A stretch of DNA of 64,000 bases from an uncultured Ruminococcus sp. (lineage in GTDB: Bacteria; Bacillota; Clostridia; Oscillospirales; Ruminococcaceae): NCBI GenBank assembly GCA_900538575.1, contig UPZA01000004.1, positions 62,001 through 126,000 on the forward strand, read 5' to 3'. The position numbers and the translations under genes were made by a program. This document shows positions 35,970-44,308 of this stretch, in pieces (positions within the stretch are counted from its first letter, which is position 1; every line of letters begins with the position of its first letter). The notes under the pieces are model-generated. The model did not search any database. It was not told the DNA's origin and saw nothing but the letters and a program-made list of their open reading frames with translations.

Positions 35970-36031
35970 ATTTTTCCTCCTTTTCCTAAAAAATACTGAC
36001 GCGAGTATACAATTCACCCGCATACTTGTCT

Positions 36032-36060
36032 ATTATAATACCGTTTTTTTATTTTGTCAA
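36032..36060 (-). promoter_or_regulatory. consensus sigma-A promoter of the str operon
   Basis: TTGACA (36055-36060) and TATAAT (36032-36037), both perfect, separated by 17 bp on the minus strand upstream of rpsL. Confidence 0.9.
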
Positions 36061-36132
36061 GAGGTTTATGAAAATTTTTATATATTCTGTATATTTTATT
36101 GGAAATCAGATGTAATACTGTATATTAGACTA

Positions 36133-36699
36133 TCAAGCATGCTTTTTTCTTTTCAGGTATAATCCCATAAATATAAAATACGTCGCCGCGCCCAGTACTC
36201 CGGAAACTATATCGCCCATTGTGTTCCGATTATTTCCCTGCATGTTTATATTCAATAAATTATCTGCGGTAAACTCATATATTTCCCAAAATCCTGCACA
36301 GGCTGAAGAAAAGAAAAAAGCAAATAAAAGCGTTATATCATTTTTTACAGCAAGATCATATTTTTTAAACAGATATAAAATAATAAGCATTCCCGCTTCT
36401 GCAAGCAGTATTCCGCTTAAATAATGAACAAATCTGTCATAAAACCCTATATACCTATAAAGATTAATTACCGAACCCAAAGCAGCGGCAAAAATATCAA
36501 AAATCATAGCGAGCAGATAAAATCTGTCAGGAAATTTCCATGCGGCGGCAGTGATAATAAAAATTGACGCAAACGAACCTGCTGTTTTTACAGGAGTTGT
36601 TTCAAGAGGAATAACAGCGGAAAGAACGGTACAGAAAGCGGTGATAATCAATGCAAACGCTGAGACGATTATTCTGAATTTTATATTATGCTTTTTCAT
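36133..36699 (-). CDS. DUF2238-like polytopic membrane protein
   Basis: A 188-residue protein with about six membrane helices. Charged motifs between helices are GFYDRFVHYLSGILLAEAGM (~84-103) and ACAGFWEIYEFTADNLLNINMQGNNRNTMGDIVSGVLGA (~134-172). The spacing DRFxH...E...WEIxEF...Q....TMxDxxxGxxG resembles the DUF2238 (YjdF-like) family. Function is unknown. An AAAGGAG SD supports the start. It lies on its own between the str promoter and a small membrane-protein gene. Confidence 0.65.
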   Translation of the reverse strand: MKKHNIKFRIIVSAFALIITAFCTVLSAVIPLETTPVKTAGSFASIFIITAAAWKFPDRFYLLAMIFDIFAAALGSVINLYRYIGFYDRFVHYLSGILLAEAGMLIILYLFKKYDLAVKNDITLLFAFFFSSACAGFWEIYEFTADNLLNINMQGNNRNTMGDIVSGVLGAATYFIFMGLYLKRKKHA

Positions 36700-36774
36700 T
36701 TAATCTCCTTTTTGCCGTTCATAATAACGCCGGCAAATAACAATGATTTATTTTTCTCTAAATGCATTTTTCCG

Positions 36775-36969
36775 TCATTGCTTGTTCTTATATCTGAGTG
36801 AAAGCAGTTCCCTGATAAGCATAGGCAGCAGCATTATAAAGGATATCAGCATTAATACAGAATATACTTTATCGTCAAGAAAAAATATATGATCTATAAT
36901 ACTGAAAACTGCAAATAAAACTATACCGATTATGCCTAACATACTAATTATTCTTTTCATTTTTTTCAC
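36775..36969 (-). CDS. small two-helix membrane protein, function unknown
   Basis: A 64-residue protein with a basic N terminus (MKKMKR), two hydrophobic helices (~8-28 and ~35-53) joined by a short acidic turn (FFLDDKV), and a basic C terminus. It overlaps the end of rarA by 26 bp. No family was recognised. Its composition and translational overlap make it a plausible real gene. Confidence 0.55.
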   Translation of the reverse strand: MKKMKRIISMLGIIGIVLFAVFSIIDHIFFLDDKVYSVLMLISFIMLLPMLIRELLSLRYKNKQ

Positions 36970-38230
36970 CGCCCTTTATCTTATCCCAGTAGCCTTTAGC
37001 CGACTGCTCCTGTTTATTATCTCCGTATCTGTAATAAATCCTCCCGTCAAGTGTTTCTGGCATATACTGCTGTTTAACCCAATGATTCGGATATTCGTGC
37101 GGATATTTATAGAACTGACCTTTAATTTTAGCGTCAGCTCCGTCAAAATGTTTATTTTGCAGACATCTCGGAAAATCTGCGGCAATTCCGCTTCGGACGT
37201 CCTCTATTGCCGAATTAATCGCTTCGTAGGCGCTGTTCGACTTAGGAGCGGTCGCAAGCAGAATTACAGCCTGAGCAAGAGGTATTCTGGCCTCCGGAAG
37301 CCCCAGCTGCATAGCGGCGTCCACGCATGATTTTACAATCGTTACAGCATTAGGATATGCAAGTCCTATATCTTCACAGGCTATAACCAGCAAGCGCCGC
37401 GATAACGATATTATATCGCCGGCTTCAATAAGACGAGCCGTATAATGAAGAGCCGCATTCTCGTCAGATCCCCTTATAGATTTTTGCAGAGCGGATAAAA
37501 TATCATAATGCTGATCTCCGTCCCGGTCATATCTCATATTTGACCGCTGGCCAAGCTGCTGAACTGTTTCAAGCTTGATTTTTACTCCGTTTTCTGCCGG
37601 TTCCCCAGCTAAAGCGCTGAGTTCAACCGTATTGACTGCCTTTCTGACGTCGCCTCCGCAGCTTACCGCAATAAAATCTGATACTCCGTTCTCAATTTCA
37701 TATACAGAATTATTTTGCTCTTCAAGTAATTCAAACGCTCGTTCCACGGCCTTCTTAACCTCTGATTTTTCGGGAGGTTTAAATTCAAAAACTGTTGAAC
37801 GGCTAATTACGGCATTAAATACAGCAAAATAAGGATTCTCGGTGGTTGAAGCTATCAGGGTAATCTGTCCGTTTTCCATATATTCCAAAAGACTCTGCTG
37901 CTGCTTCTTGTTAAGATACTGAATTTCGTCAAGATAAAGCAGTATCCCGTTAGCTCCGGAAAAGGTTCCTATTTCGGAAATAACCTGTTTAATATCCGCC
38001 GTAGAGGCGGACGTACCGTTTAATTTGTGCAGCGACATATTGGTATTCTCTGCAATAATTCTTGCTACCGATGTCTTTCCCGTCCCGGACGGTCCATAGA
38101 AAATCATATTCGGAATATTGCCGCCGTCTATTATTCTTCTAAGCGGTTTTCCCTCTCCGAGCAAATGCTTCTGACCAACAACTTCGTCAAGCTTTTTAGG
38201 ACGGATAAGGTCGGCTAAAGGTGATGACAT
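36944..38230 (-). CDS. rarA: replication-associated recombination protein A (RarA/MgsA AAA+ ATPase)
   Basis: A 428-residue clamp-loader-like ATPase beginning MSSPLADLIRPKKLDEVVGQKHLLG. It has Walker A GPSGTGKTS (~46-54), Walker B LLYLDEIQYLNKKQQ, sensor TENPYF and the C-terminal tetramerisation domain (HYDILSALQKSIRGSDENAALHY, ARIPLAQAVILLATAPKSNSAYEAI). RarA acts at stalled replication forks. A terminator separates it from the glyA-GNAT transcript. Confidence 0.95.
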   Translation of the reverse strand: MSSPLADLIRPKKLDEVVGQKHLLGEGKPLRRIIDGGNIPNMIFYGPSGTGKTSVARIIAENTNMSLHKLNGTSASTADIKQVISEIGTFSGANGILLYLDEIQYLNKKQQQSLLEYMENGQITLIASTTENPYFAVFNAVISRSTVFEFKPPEKSEVKKAVERAFELLEEQNNSVYEIENGVSDFIAVSCGGDVRKAVNTVELSALAGEPAENGVKIKLETVQQLGQRSNMRYDRDGDQHYDILSALQKSIRGSDENAALHYTARLIEAGDIISLSRRLLVIACEDIGLAYPNAVTIVKSCVDAAMQLGLPEARIPLAQAVILLATAPKSNSAYEAINSAIEDVRSGIAADFPRCLQNKHFDGADAKIKGQFYKYPHEYPNHWVKQQYMPETLDGRIYYRYGDNKQEQSAKGYWDKIKGGEKNEKNN

Positions 38231-38254
38231 AGCTAACTCCTTAAAATTAATATA

Positions 38255-38281
38255 TTCCCCCGTCCTTCAAAGGCGGGGGAA
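38255..38281 (-). terminator. terminator hairpin after the glyA-GNAT genes
   Basis: TTCCCCCG..CC and GG..CGGGGGAA form a GC-rich stem with a 6-nt loop, followed by an AT-rich tract on the minus strand, between the acetyltransferase stop and rarA. Confidence 0.65.
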
Positions 38282-38295
38282 TAAAGCGTATGTTA

Positions 38296-38829
38296 TTATA
38301 TAAATTCTTCTTTCAGAACAGCGTATGAATAAAAATCATCCCAGATAGGATTACTTTCAGAATCCAAAAATTTATATGACATTTTTAAATGAATTCCTTC
38401 TCTTCTCATACCAAGTCTTTCAAGCAACCGCCAGGAACGTTCATTTTTCACATTGCTGTATGCTACAATCCTGCGAACGTTCATGCTTTCAAAAGCATAA
38501 TTCATTAAAGCCATTGCGCTTTCCTTTGCAAAGCCCTTACCTTGATAATTGAAATTAAACGTATATCCGATTTCATAGGTATCAAAGCTATTTTCATTAT
38601 GAAAATAAAGCTTTCCTATCAATTTATTTTCACATTTTAGTACAACAGCATAAAAGCTTTCGTTATGCGATAAAGTTTCTGCTTCCTTTTTCGCCGACTC
38701 AAAAGAGAAAACATCATAAGGCTCAAAATAAACTATTTTTTCATCTGTCAGTATCTCGGCAAAGTCCTCGGCGTCGCAGCTTTTAAACCTGCGAATTATA
38801 AGCCTTTCTGTTTCGATTATATTATTCAT
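38296..38829 (-). CDS. GNAT family N-acetyltransferase (RimJ/RimL-like)
   Basis: A 177-residue acetyltransferase with the RimJ-type start ETERLIIRRFKSCDAEDFAEILTDE, IGYTFNFNYQGKGFAKESAMALMNYAFE (acetyl-CoA motif A, ~96-123) and NVKNERSWRLLERLGMRREG near the C terminus. It likely acetylates an amino group on a small molecule or a ribosomal protein; the substrate cannot be read. Its start overlaps the glyA stop by 8 bp, so the two are coupled. Confidence 0.87.
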   Translation of the reverse strand: MNNIIETERLIIRRFKSCDAEDFAEILTDEKIVYFEPYDVFSFESAKKEAETLSHNESFYAVVLKCENKLIGKLYFHNENSFDTYEIGYTFNFNYQGKGFAKESAMALMNYAFESMNVRRIVAYSNVKNERSWRLLERLGMRREGIHLKMSYKFLDSESNPIWDDFYSYAVLKEEFI

Positions 38830-40075
38830 ACAGAGGATATTTGGTACAGATTTCAGTTACGCCCTCACGGATAAAGTCCGCCTTATTATCAAAATCCTTA
38901 GCTGCAAGATAGATATATTCGGCAATCTTCTCCATTTCCTCTTCTTTAAGACCTCTTGTCGTAACGGCGGGAGTACCTATTCTTAAACCGCTTGTTACAA
39001 ACGGCTTCTGAGGATCATTAGGAATAGCGTTCTTGTTTACCGTTATATAAACTTCGTCAAGACGGTGTTCAAGTTCCTTTCCGGTTATATCGAACGGACG
39101 TAAATCAACCAGCATCAAATGGTTGTCCGTACCGCCGGAAACAAGATTAAAGCCTCTTTCAACAAGTCCCTTAGCCAGAGCCTGCGCATTCTTTACAACC
39201 TGCTGCTGATATAGCTTGAATTCAGGCTTTAGCGCCTCGCCGAAGCAAACCGCTTTTCCTGCAATAACGTGCATAAGCGGACCGCCCTGTATGCCCGGGA
39301 AAATAGCCTTATTAATCTTCTTTGCAAGCTCTTCGTCATTTGTAAGAATAAGACCGCCTCTGGGTCCTCTTAGAGTTTTATGGGTTGTCGTCGTCACAAC
39401 ATCCGCATAGCCTACCGGAGTCGGATGGCATCCTGCGGCGACAAGGCCGGCTATATGAGCCATATCGACCATAAGATATGAGCCGACTGATTTAGCTATT
39501 TCAGACAAACGCTTAAAATCAATTATTCTTGGATATGCAGAAGCGCCGGCAACTATAAGCTTAGGCTTATTTTCCTTTGCAAGCTCTTCAACCTTATCAT
39601 AGTCTATAGTTTCATCATCGCCCAGACCATAAGAAACGAAGTTGAAATATTTACCTGACATATTAACAGGCGAGCCGTGAGTAAGATGTCCGCCGTGAGC
39701 AAGACTCATTCCCAAAACTGTATCGCCCGGTTCAAGAAGCGCAAAATAAACGGCTGTGTTAGCTTGTGCGCCTGAATGCGCCTGAACGTTGGCATACTGC
39801 GCGCCGAAAAGCTTTTTTGCTCTTTCGATAGCGATATCTTCAACTATATCGACACATTCGCAGCCGCCGTAATATCGTTTTCCCGGATATCCTTCTGCAT
39901 ATTTGTTTGTCAGAACCGAGCCCATAGCCGCCATAATTTCAGGAGAAACTATATTCTCGCTGGCGATAAGCTCAAGATTTCTTTTCTGTCTTGCAAGCTC
40001 CTTTGCCATTGCCTCTCCGACTTCCGCATCGGATTTGGAAAGAAAGCCTATTGTATCCATCAGGTTTTCGTACAT
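38822..40075 (-). CDS. glyA: serine hydroxymethyltransferase
   Basis: A 417-residue PLP enzyme with ELARQKRNLELIASENIVSPEIM at the N terminus, NKYAEGYPGKRYYGGCE, DMAHIAGLVAAG, and VVTTTTHKTLRGPRGG, whose Lys binds PLP (~residue 230). It interconverts serine and glycine and supplies one-carbon units. A promoter lies 35 bp upstream. The acetyltransferase follows in the same transcript. Confidence 0.97.
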   Translation of the reverse strand: MYENLMDTIGFLSKSDAEVGEAMAKELARQKRNLELIASENIVSPEIMAAMGSVLTNKYAEGYPGKRYYGGCECVDIVEDIAIERAKKLFGAQYANVQAHSGAQANTAVYFALLEPGDTVLGMSLAHGGHLTHGSPVNMSGKYFNFVSYGLGDDETIDYDKVEELAKENKPKLIVAGASAYPRIIDFKRLSEIAKSVGSYLMVDMAHIAGLVAAGCHPTPVGYADVVTTTTHKTLRGPRGGLILTNDEELAKKINKAIFPGIQGGPLMHVIAGKAVCFGEALKPEFKLYQQQVVKNAQALAKGLVERGFNLVSGGTDNHLMLVDLRPFDITGKELEHRLDEVYITVNKNAIPNDPQKPFVTSGLRIGTPAVTTRGLKEEEMEKIAEYIYLAAKDFDNKADFIREGVTEICTKYPLYE

Positions 40076-40110
40076 ATTAAAATTTCCTTTCGAGTTTATT
40101 AATAGTATTT

Positions 40111-40139
40111 ATTATACACCAATATAAAGGAAATTTCAA
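40111..40139 (-). promoter_or_regulatory. sigma-A promoter of glyA
   Basis: TTGAAA (40134-40139) and TATAAT (40111-40116) with a 17-bp spacer on the minus strand. Confidence 0.78.
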
Positions 40140-40164
40140 TAGATTTTATCTGAAATATGTAATT

Positions 40165-40473
40165 TTAAATGTTTTCACGAAGAAAGCACAGCGCCGCATT
40201 ATATATAAGCGACGGCTTGATGTTATTGTCCACAAGCATTTCCGCAAAGCTTACCGCAGTACCAAGCTCCCTTGAAAAATCATCTATTGACTCCTTGAAT
40301 TTAATGGGACCTATGCCGGTCTCAGCCTCAATTCCATATGCGGTATATTCTTCTCCGCGATGCACGATACGGCTTGTGGTAACGCGGTATGTAATCCTGT
40401 TGTTCCCCACAACCTCCATATAAGTAGATTTTTCGAGGGGAACGATTTTTTCTCTTTTTAATGTTGCCTGCAT
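40165..40473 (-). CDS. small conserved-looking protein, possibly DUF6514
   Basis: A 102-residue soluble protein: an N-terminal beta-rich part (YMEVVGNNRITYRVTTSRIVHRGEEYTAYGIEAETGIGP) then a helical half (FSRELGTAVSFAEMLVDNNIKPSLIYNAALCFLRENI). The pattern of a strand-rich YRV...YGIE segment followed by a helix with vDNxIxP resembles the DUF6514 family of Clostridia. There is no signal peptide, membrane helix or catalytic motif. It has its own promoter nested in a hairpin. Confidence 0.62.
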   Translation of the reverse strand: MQATLKREKIVPLEKSTYMEVVGNNRITYRVTTSRIVHRGEEYTAYGIEAETGIGPIKFKESIDDFSRELGTAVSFAEMLVDNNIKPSLIYNAALCFLRENI

Positions 40474-40505
40474 AGTTTTTACCGTCCTTTCTTTTTTATA
40501 TCTAC

Positions 40506-40534
40506 ATTATAGCACAAAGCCCCGTTTGTGTGAA
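40506..40534 (-). promoter_or_regulatory. sigma-A promoter nested in a hairpin, upstream of the DUF6514-like gene
   Basis: TTCACA (40529-40534) and TATAAT (40506-40511) with 17 bp between them on the minus strand. The -35 box and spacer coincide with the GC-rich hairpin at 40516-40546. Confidence 0.65.
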
Positions 40535-40546
40535 CGGGGCTTTTTT
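40516..40546 (+). terminator. terminator-shaped hairpin with T6 tail on the plus strand
   Basis: AAAGCCCCGTT and AACGGGGCTTT pair around a 6-nt loop and run into TTTTTT on the plus strand. No plus-strand gene precedes it. On the minus strand it follows the pentapeptide transcript, but with only a short T run there. Confidence 0.55.
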
Positions 40547-40611
40547 AGCTTTTTTTGTTGGTTTATAAGGAAAATTTAATGAAAATGTTTTCTTCACGTT
40601 TTAACTATAAT

Positions 40612-40738
40612 TTATAAAATACCTCCATAGTCAAGAACTGATATAACCATCCAAATACTAAATACTGTTAATGATAAGGAAATTATAATACATAATATAT
40701 AAAGGAAAAAATATACCCATCAATAATAAAATTCTCAT
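40612..40738 (-). pseudogene. small hydrophobic protein gene interrupted at a T6 tract
   Basis: Just 8 nt after the pentapeptide-gene stop, and preceded by AGGG, an ATG opens a hydrophobic frame (MRILLLMGIFFP...) that stops after 26 residues. If one T of the T6 tract at 40706-40711 is skipped, the frame continues for 41 residues as a membrane peptide rich in Ile/Leu/Ser (middle LYILCIIISLSLTVF, end ISVLDYGGIL). The restored frame is more protein-like than the 26-residue version, suggesting a real small membrane protein broken by one base, either in nature or in the assembly. Confidence 0.4.
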
Positions 40739-40745
40739 AAAATCC

Positions 40746-41360
40746 CTACAACCTTATTTTCACTCCAAGCATAGAAACAAGATCTACAGCCTGCGTCTGT
40801 GTAATAACCGCGCCTTTTAATTCTCTGAATGTATCCGAAACCGTTATTCCGTCAATAAAGCAATCGGTCAGGTCTATGTCCTTTAAAGAAGTTTTAAAAA
40901 AATCACATCCGCTTAATCTGACATCCTTCAGATTAACCTTTTTCAATTTTGATTCCTGAAAAAAAGAGCTTTTAAAATTACTTTCACTTATTCTGCTGTC
41001 ATTAAAAACCGTACCGGTAAAATTAGCATAGCAAAACGAACAGTCAGAAATGTCAACTTCTTTAAATCCGCTTTGATTAAAATTTCCCCTGTCGCCGTTG
41101 CAGCTTATAATACGCGATCTTTTCCATCCTCCGTTATTAAAGGAACACCCTGAAAAGTTACAGTTTAAAAATTCAGTTTCAAGAAAATCGCTGTCAGAAA
41201 AATCACAGCGTTCAAACTTACATTTAATAAATTTAATGAATCGAAATTCCAGATTAGATAAATCATATGATAAATGTTCTCCGATAAAATCTGCACTTTC
41301 AATATAAGCGTCGCTTTCACGGGCATAATTTACATATTCCAAAAGCATTCTTACCTCCAA
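40746..41360 (-). CDS. pentapeptide repeat protein
   Basis: A 204-residue protein with an internal block (~40-185) of about 25 tandem A(D/N)LxX-like pentapeptides (for example FRFIK FIKCK FERCD FSDSD FLETE FLNCN FSGCS FNNGG). This predicts a right-handed quadrilateral beta-helix of about six coils. Some relatives (Qnr, MfpA) mimic DNA and protect gyrase; most have no known role, and nothing here singles out gyrase protection. The gene starts 5 nt after the mntP stop, so it belongs to the same transcript. Confidence 0.85.
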   Translation of the reverse strand: MEVRMLLEYVNYARESDAYIESADFIGEHLSYDLSNLEFRFIKFIKCKFERCDFSDSDFLETEFLNCNFSGCSFNNGGWKRSRIISCNGDRGNFNQSGFKEVDISDCSFCYANFTGTVFNDSRISESNFKSSFFQESKLKKVNLKDVRLSGCDFFKTSLKDIDLTDCFIDGITVSDTFRELKGAVITQTQAVDLVSMLGVKIRL

Positions 41361-41365
41361 AAATC

Positions 41366-41932
41366 TCAGTTGAAAAACGTATGCTCCACAAAAATCTTCA
41401 CGCCTATTCCCACAAGAATTATACCTCCTGCAAGCTGAGCCTTATTATTAAGAATTGTGCCGAATTTTTTGCCTATAAAAACGCCGGCCATACTGAATAT
41501 AAAAGTAATACAACAAATTGACGACGCTGCAAAAGCAATATTGACGTTTTCAAGAGCAGCAAAGCTTACTCCTACGGCCAAGGCGTCAATACTGGTAGCT
41601 ATCCCCTGCATAAGCAGCATTTTTGCACTCAGACAGACAACATCGCATTTCTCGTCATTTTTCCTGAAAGACTCAAAAATCATCTGTCCTCCGATAAATC
41701 CAAGAAGTATAAGAGCAATTATATGATCAAACGCAGTTATGTATTTAGCGAAACCCATTCCTAAAAAATAGCCTATAAGAGGCATAAGCCCCTGAAATCC
41801 GCCAAAGCAAAGTCCGGTAAGCAGTGTTTTGCCGGATCTGATCTCCTTACAGCATAAACCGTTTGTTACCGAAACCGCAAATGCATCCATCGAAAGTCCT
41901 ATTCCTATTAAAATAAGCTCCGTCAACCCCAT
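41366..41932 (-). CDS. mntP: manganese efflux pump MntP
   Basis: A 188-residue protein with six membrane helices in two repeats. Each repeat carries the family signature: GIGLSMDAFAVSVTNGL (~11-27) and QGIATSIDALAVGVSFA (~109-125), with the conserved D16 and D117 expected to bind Mn(II). It exports manganese. In many bacteria a yybP-ykoY riboswitch precedes mntP; none is possible here because tgt ends 9 nt upstream, so expression follows the tgt transcript. Confidence 0.93.
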   Translation of the reverse strand: MGLTELILIGIGLSMDAFAVSVTNGLCCKEIRSGKTLLTGLCFGGFQGLMPLIGYFLGMGFAKYITAFDHIIALILLGFIGGQMIFESFRKNDEKCDVVCLSAKMLLMQGIATSIDALAVGVSFAALENVNIAFAASSICCITFIFSMAGVFIGKKFGTILNNKAQLAGGIILVGIGVKIFVEHTFFN

Positions 41933-41941
41933 ATTGTCCTC

Positions 41942-43072
41942 CTAAATCCTCTCTGAAAGCAAAGAGGAGTATTTTTTTCTGAATTGTTCAAAATATCCGC
42001 AGTCAAGGGAATCTCTAATTTTTTCGGCAAGCGTATTGTAAAAGTAAAGATTATGCATAACCGCAAGGCGTCCGGCCAGCATTTCACCGGCTTTAAAAAG
42101 ATGGCGTATATAAGCCCTTGAGAAACTGCGGCAAACGGGACAGTCGCATTCAGAATCTATCGGTCTTTCATCAGTTTCATAGCATTTGTTTGTAAGATGC
42201 ATGATACCGGACCATGTAAAGACTGTGGCATGTCTGGCATTACGGCTCGGCATAACGCAGTCGAACATATCCACTCCTCTGTAAACAGCCTCTATTATAT
42301 TGCTCGGCGTACCGACGCCCATAAGATACCTCGGTTTGCCGGCAGGCATAAACGGCTCGACCATTTCAATTATCCTATACATTTCCTCGGTAGACTCGCC
42401 CACTGCAAGTCCTCCGATAGCATAGCCGTCAAGCTCAAGCTTGGAAATATCCTCCATATGCTTTATGCGCAGATCATCGTACGTGCTTCCCTGATTTATT
42501 CCGAAAAGCATTTGCTTTTTGTTTATAGTATCGCTTAAGGAATTAAGTCTTTCCATTTCCTCTTTGCAGCGGTAAAGCCACCTGGTAGTACGTTCAATAG
42601 AATCTGACGCGTATTCGTGTTCAGACGGATTTTCTATACATTCGTCAAACGCCATAGCAATAGTAGACGCAAGATTCGACTGTATCCGCATGCTTTCTTC
42701 AGGTCCCATAAAAATACGTCTGCCGTCTATATGCGATGCAAAGTAAACGCCTTCTTCTTTAATCTTACGCAGCTTTGCCAGTGAAAATACCTGAAAACCG
42801 CCGCTGTCGGTAAGTATCGGTTTTTTCCAGTTCATAAACTTATGAAGGCCGCCCATTTCCCTGACGACCTTATCAGTAGGACGCAGATGCAGATGATATG
42901 TATTGCAAAGCTCAACCTGACATTTCAGGTCAACCAGATCAATTGAGGAAATACCGCCCTTTATCGCCGCGGCAGTACCTACGTTCATAAAGCATGGCGT
43001 CTGAAACGTCCCATGAACAGTTTCAAACTTTCCCCGTCTCGCCTTTCCCTCTTTTTTTATTAACGTATACAT
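41942..43072 (-). CDS. tgt: queuine/preQ1 tRNA-ribosyltransferase
   Basis: A 376-residue TIM-barrel enzyme with the start RRGKFETVHGTFQTPCFMNVGT, ILTDSGGFQVFSL (catalytic Asp, ~89), GVGTPSNIIEAVYRGVDMFDCVMPSRNARH (second catalytic Asp) and the C-terminal zinc site CDCPVCRSFSRAYIRHLFKAGE...H. It exchanges G34 for preQ1 in tRNAs with GUN anticodons. queA, the next step of the queuosine pathway, is four genes upstream in the same run. Confidence 0.96.
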   Translation of the reverse strand: MYTLIKKEGKARRGKFETVHGTFQTPCFMNVGTAAAIKGGISSIDLVDLKCQVELCNTYHLHLRPTDKVVREMGGLHKFMNWKKPILTDSGGFQVFSLAKLRKIKEEGVYFASHIDGRRIFMGPEESMRIQSNLASTIAMAFDECIENPSEHEYASDSIERTTRWLYRCKEEMERLNSLSDTINKKQMLFGINQGSTYDDLRIKHMEDISKLELDGYAIGGLAVGESTEEMYRIIEMVEPFMPAGKPRYLMGVGTPSNIIEAVYRGVDMFDCVMPSRNARHATVFTWSGIMHLTNKCYETDERPIDSECDCPVCRSFSRAYIRHLFKAGEMLAGRLAVMHNLYFYNTLAEKIRDSLDCGYFEQFRKKYSSLLSERI

Positions 43073-43087
43073 AGATTCTCCTTTATT

Positions 43088-43828
43088 TTATCTGTAATCA
43101 TGAATTTTTTCGTCCGCACATCGCGCGTCTATAAGTTCATAAATATCAACATAATATTTACTTCTGTCGCCCTTATCAACATAAACTGTTACCTCTCTGC
43201 CTATAAGTCCGGATATATCTTCGGTAACGCTTTCCGAGCTGTAAAGATATTTTTCGCCGTTATAAGGATTTACAACCTCGCATTCAGCTTTAAACGGATG
43301 ACGGTTATTTATTCTCACATTCTGTACCACATTAATATTTGTAACAGTTCCGTTCATCTTTTCTCCGTTTTTTATAATAGATTTTATGCGTCGTTTCCTT
43401 GCCGCGTTTCTTAAGAGAAATACTCCTCCGATTACTGCAAAAAGTCCGCCGATTCCCATAAAAATAATCTCTAATATTTTCGAACCCGTTTTAATTTCCG
43501 AGGGATTATCGGGATTATAGTAAATTTCTATCTCCTTGCCCTCATACATACCGGAATTATATTCGTTTAGCGTTCTTTCATAAACTTCTCCGTCAACTAC
43601 ATACTCAACGATCACATTATAATGCTTTTTACTTCCTAAACGGCTGCTTCCTGAATAATAGGAATCAATTTCAGATATTTCAGCAGTGGTTTTCTCCGCG
43701 TTTTTCATAAAGGAATTACCTGAAATCAAAATCGTGCTTCCGACTGCGAAAAATATTATTCCGATTATAAAAAACAAAAAGCCGATAAATAAGAATATAT
43801 TAATCGTTTTCATTTGTTTTTTTCTCAT
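43088..43828 (-). CDS. DUF3592-type membrane protein
   Basis: A 246-residue protein with two membrane helices (~12-32 and ~119-140). A DUF3592-like extracytoplasmic beta domain lies between them (TTAEISEIDSYYSGSSR...YNVIVEYVVDGEVYERTLNEYNSGMYEGKEIEIYYNPDNPSEI). A second, related beta domain follows the second helix (MNGTVTNINVV...YLYSSESVTEDISGLIGREVTVYVD), so the domain looks duplicated. No enzymatic residues are apparent. The SD GGAGGG precedes the first ATG, and the gene overlaps the neighbouring membrane-protein gene by 29 bp. Confidence 0.75.
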   Translation of the reverse strand: MRKKQMKTINIFLFIGFLFFIIGIIFFAVGSTILISGNSFMKNAEKTTAEISEIDSYYSGSSRLGSKKHYNVIVEYVVDGEVYERTLNEYNSGMYEGKEIEIYYNPDNPSEIKTGSKILEIIFMGIGGLFAVIGGVFLLRNAARKRRIKSIIKNGEKMNGTVTNINVVQNVRINNRHPFKAECEVVNPYNGEKYLYSSESVTEDISGLIGREVTVYVDKGDRSKYYVDIYELIDARCADEKIHDYR

Positions 43829-44303
43829 GTAAATACCCTCCGTATTTTATTTTTTCTGAATATGTATTTTTGACGCCGATTACAAATACGGCTATGACCA
43901 ACAGATCAAAAACGGCCGCCGCAATCCCCGTGTAAAAATAAAAAGACGAATACAGCAAACACCCTGCAAGCATAAAGAAATAACCGATTCCTGAAACTAT
44001 TCTGTATGCCAGCAACCTTTTTGAATTCACAGCGGAATAAATAATTCTTGACACAACAGAAAAGATAATAATAACCAGAGATATAACAAGTGGAATTATT
44101 ACAAAAAAACCTAAAGCCAATGCATTTAATAGACTAATTAATATAGTGCCGATACTTACTGTTTGAGAATTAAGTTCTTCTTCCCCCGCCCAAATAAATC
44201 CAAAGCATATTGCCGCAAAGATCAGCAGAATTGCCGCCACAAGAAGCAATGAAGCCATATTGAAGTTGACAGGTCTTTTTATCCATGCCTTAAACCTGTT
44301 CAT
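43800..44303 (-). CDS. four-helix membrane protein, function unknown
   Basis: A 167-residue protein with four hydrophobic helices (~14-36, ~50-80, ~100-120 and ~125-145), a basic N terminus and a charged tail. No family was recognised. It overlaps the DUF3592-type gene by 29 bp and follows the VOC gene by 5 nt; the two adjacent membrane proteins may act together. Confidence 0.65.
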   Translation of the reverse strand: MNRFKAWIKRPVNFNMASLLLVAAILLIFAAICFGFIWAGEEELNSQTVSIGTILISLLNALALGFFVIIPLVISLVIIIFSVVSRIIYSAVNSKRLLAYRIVSGIGYFFMLAGCLLYSSFYFYTGIAAAVFDLLVIAVFVIGVKNTYSEKIKYGGYLHEKKTNEND

Positions 44304-44308
44304 ATTTG

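Noticed and set aside
41933..41941. yybP-ykoY manganese riboswitch in front of mntP.
   Set aside because: Only 9 nt separate tgt and mntP, too little for an aptamer.
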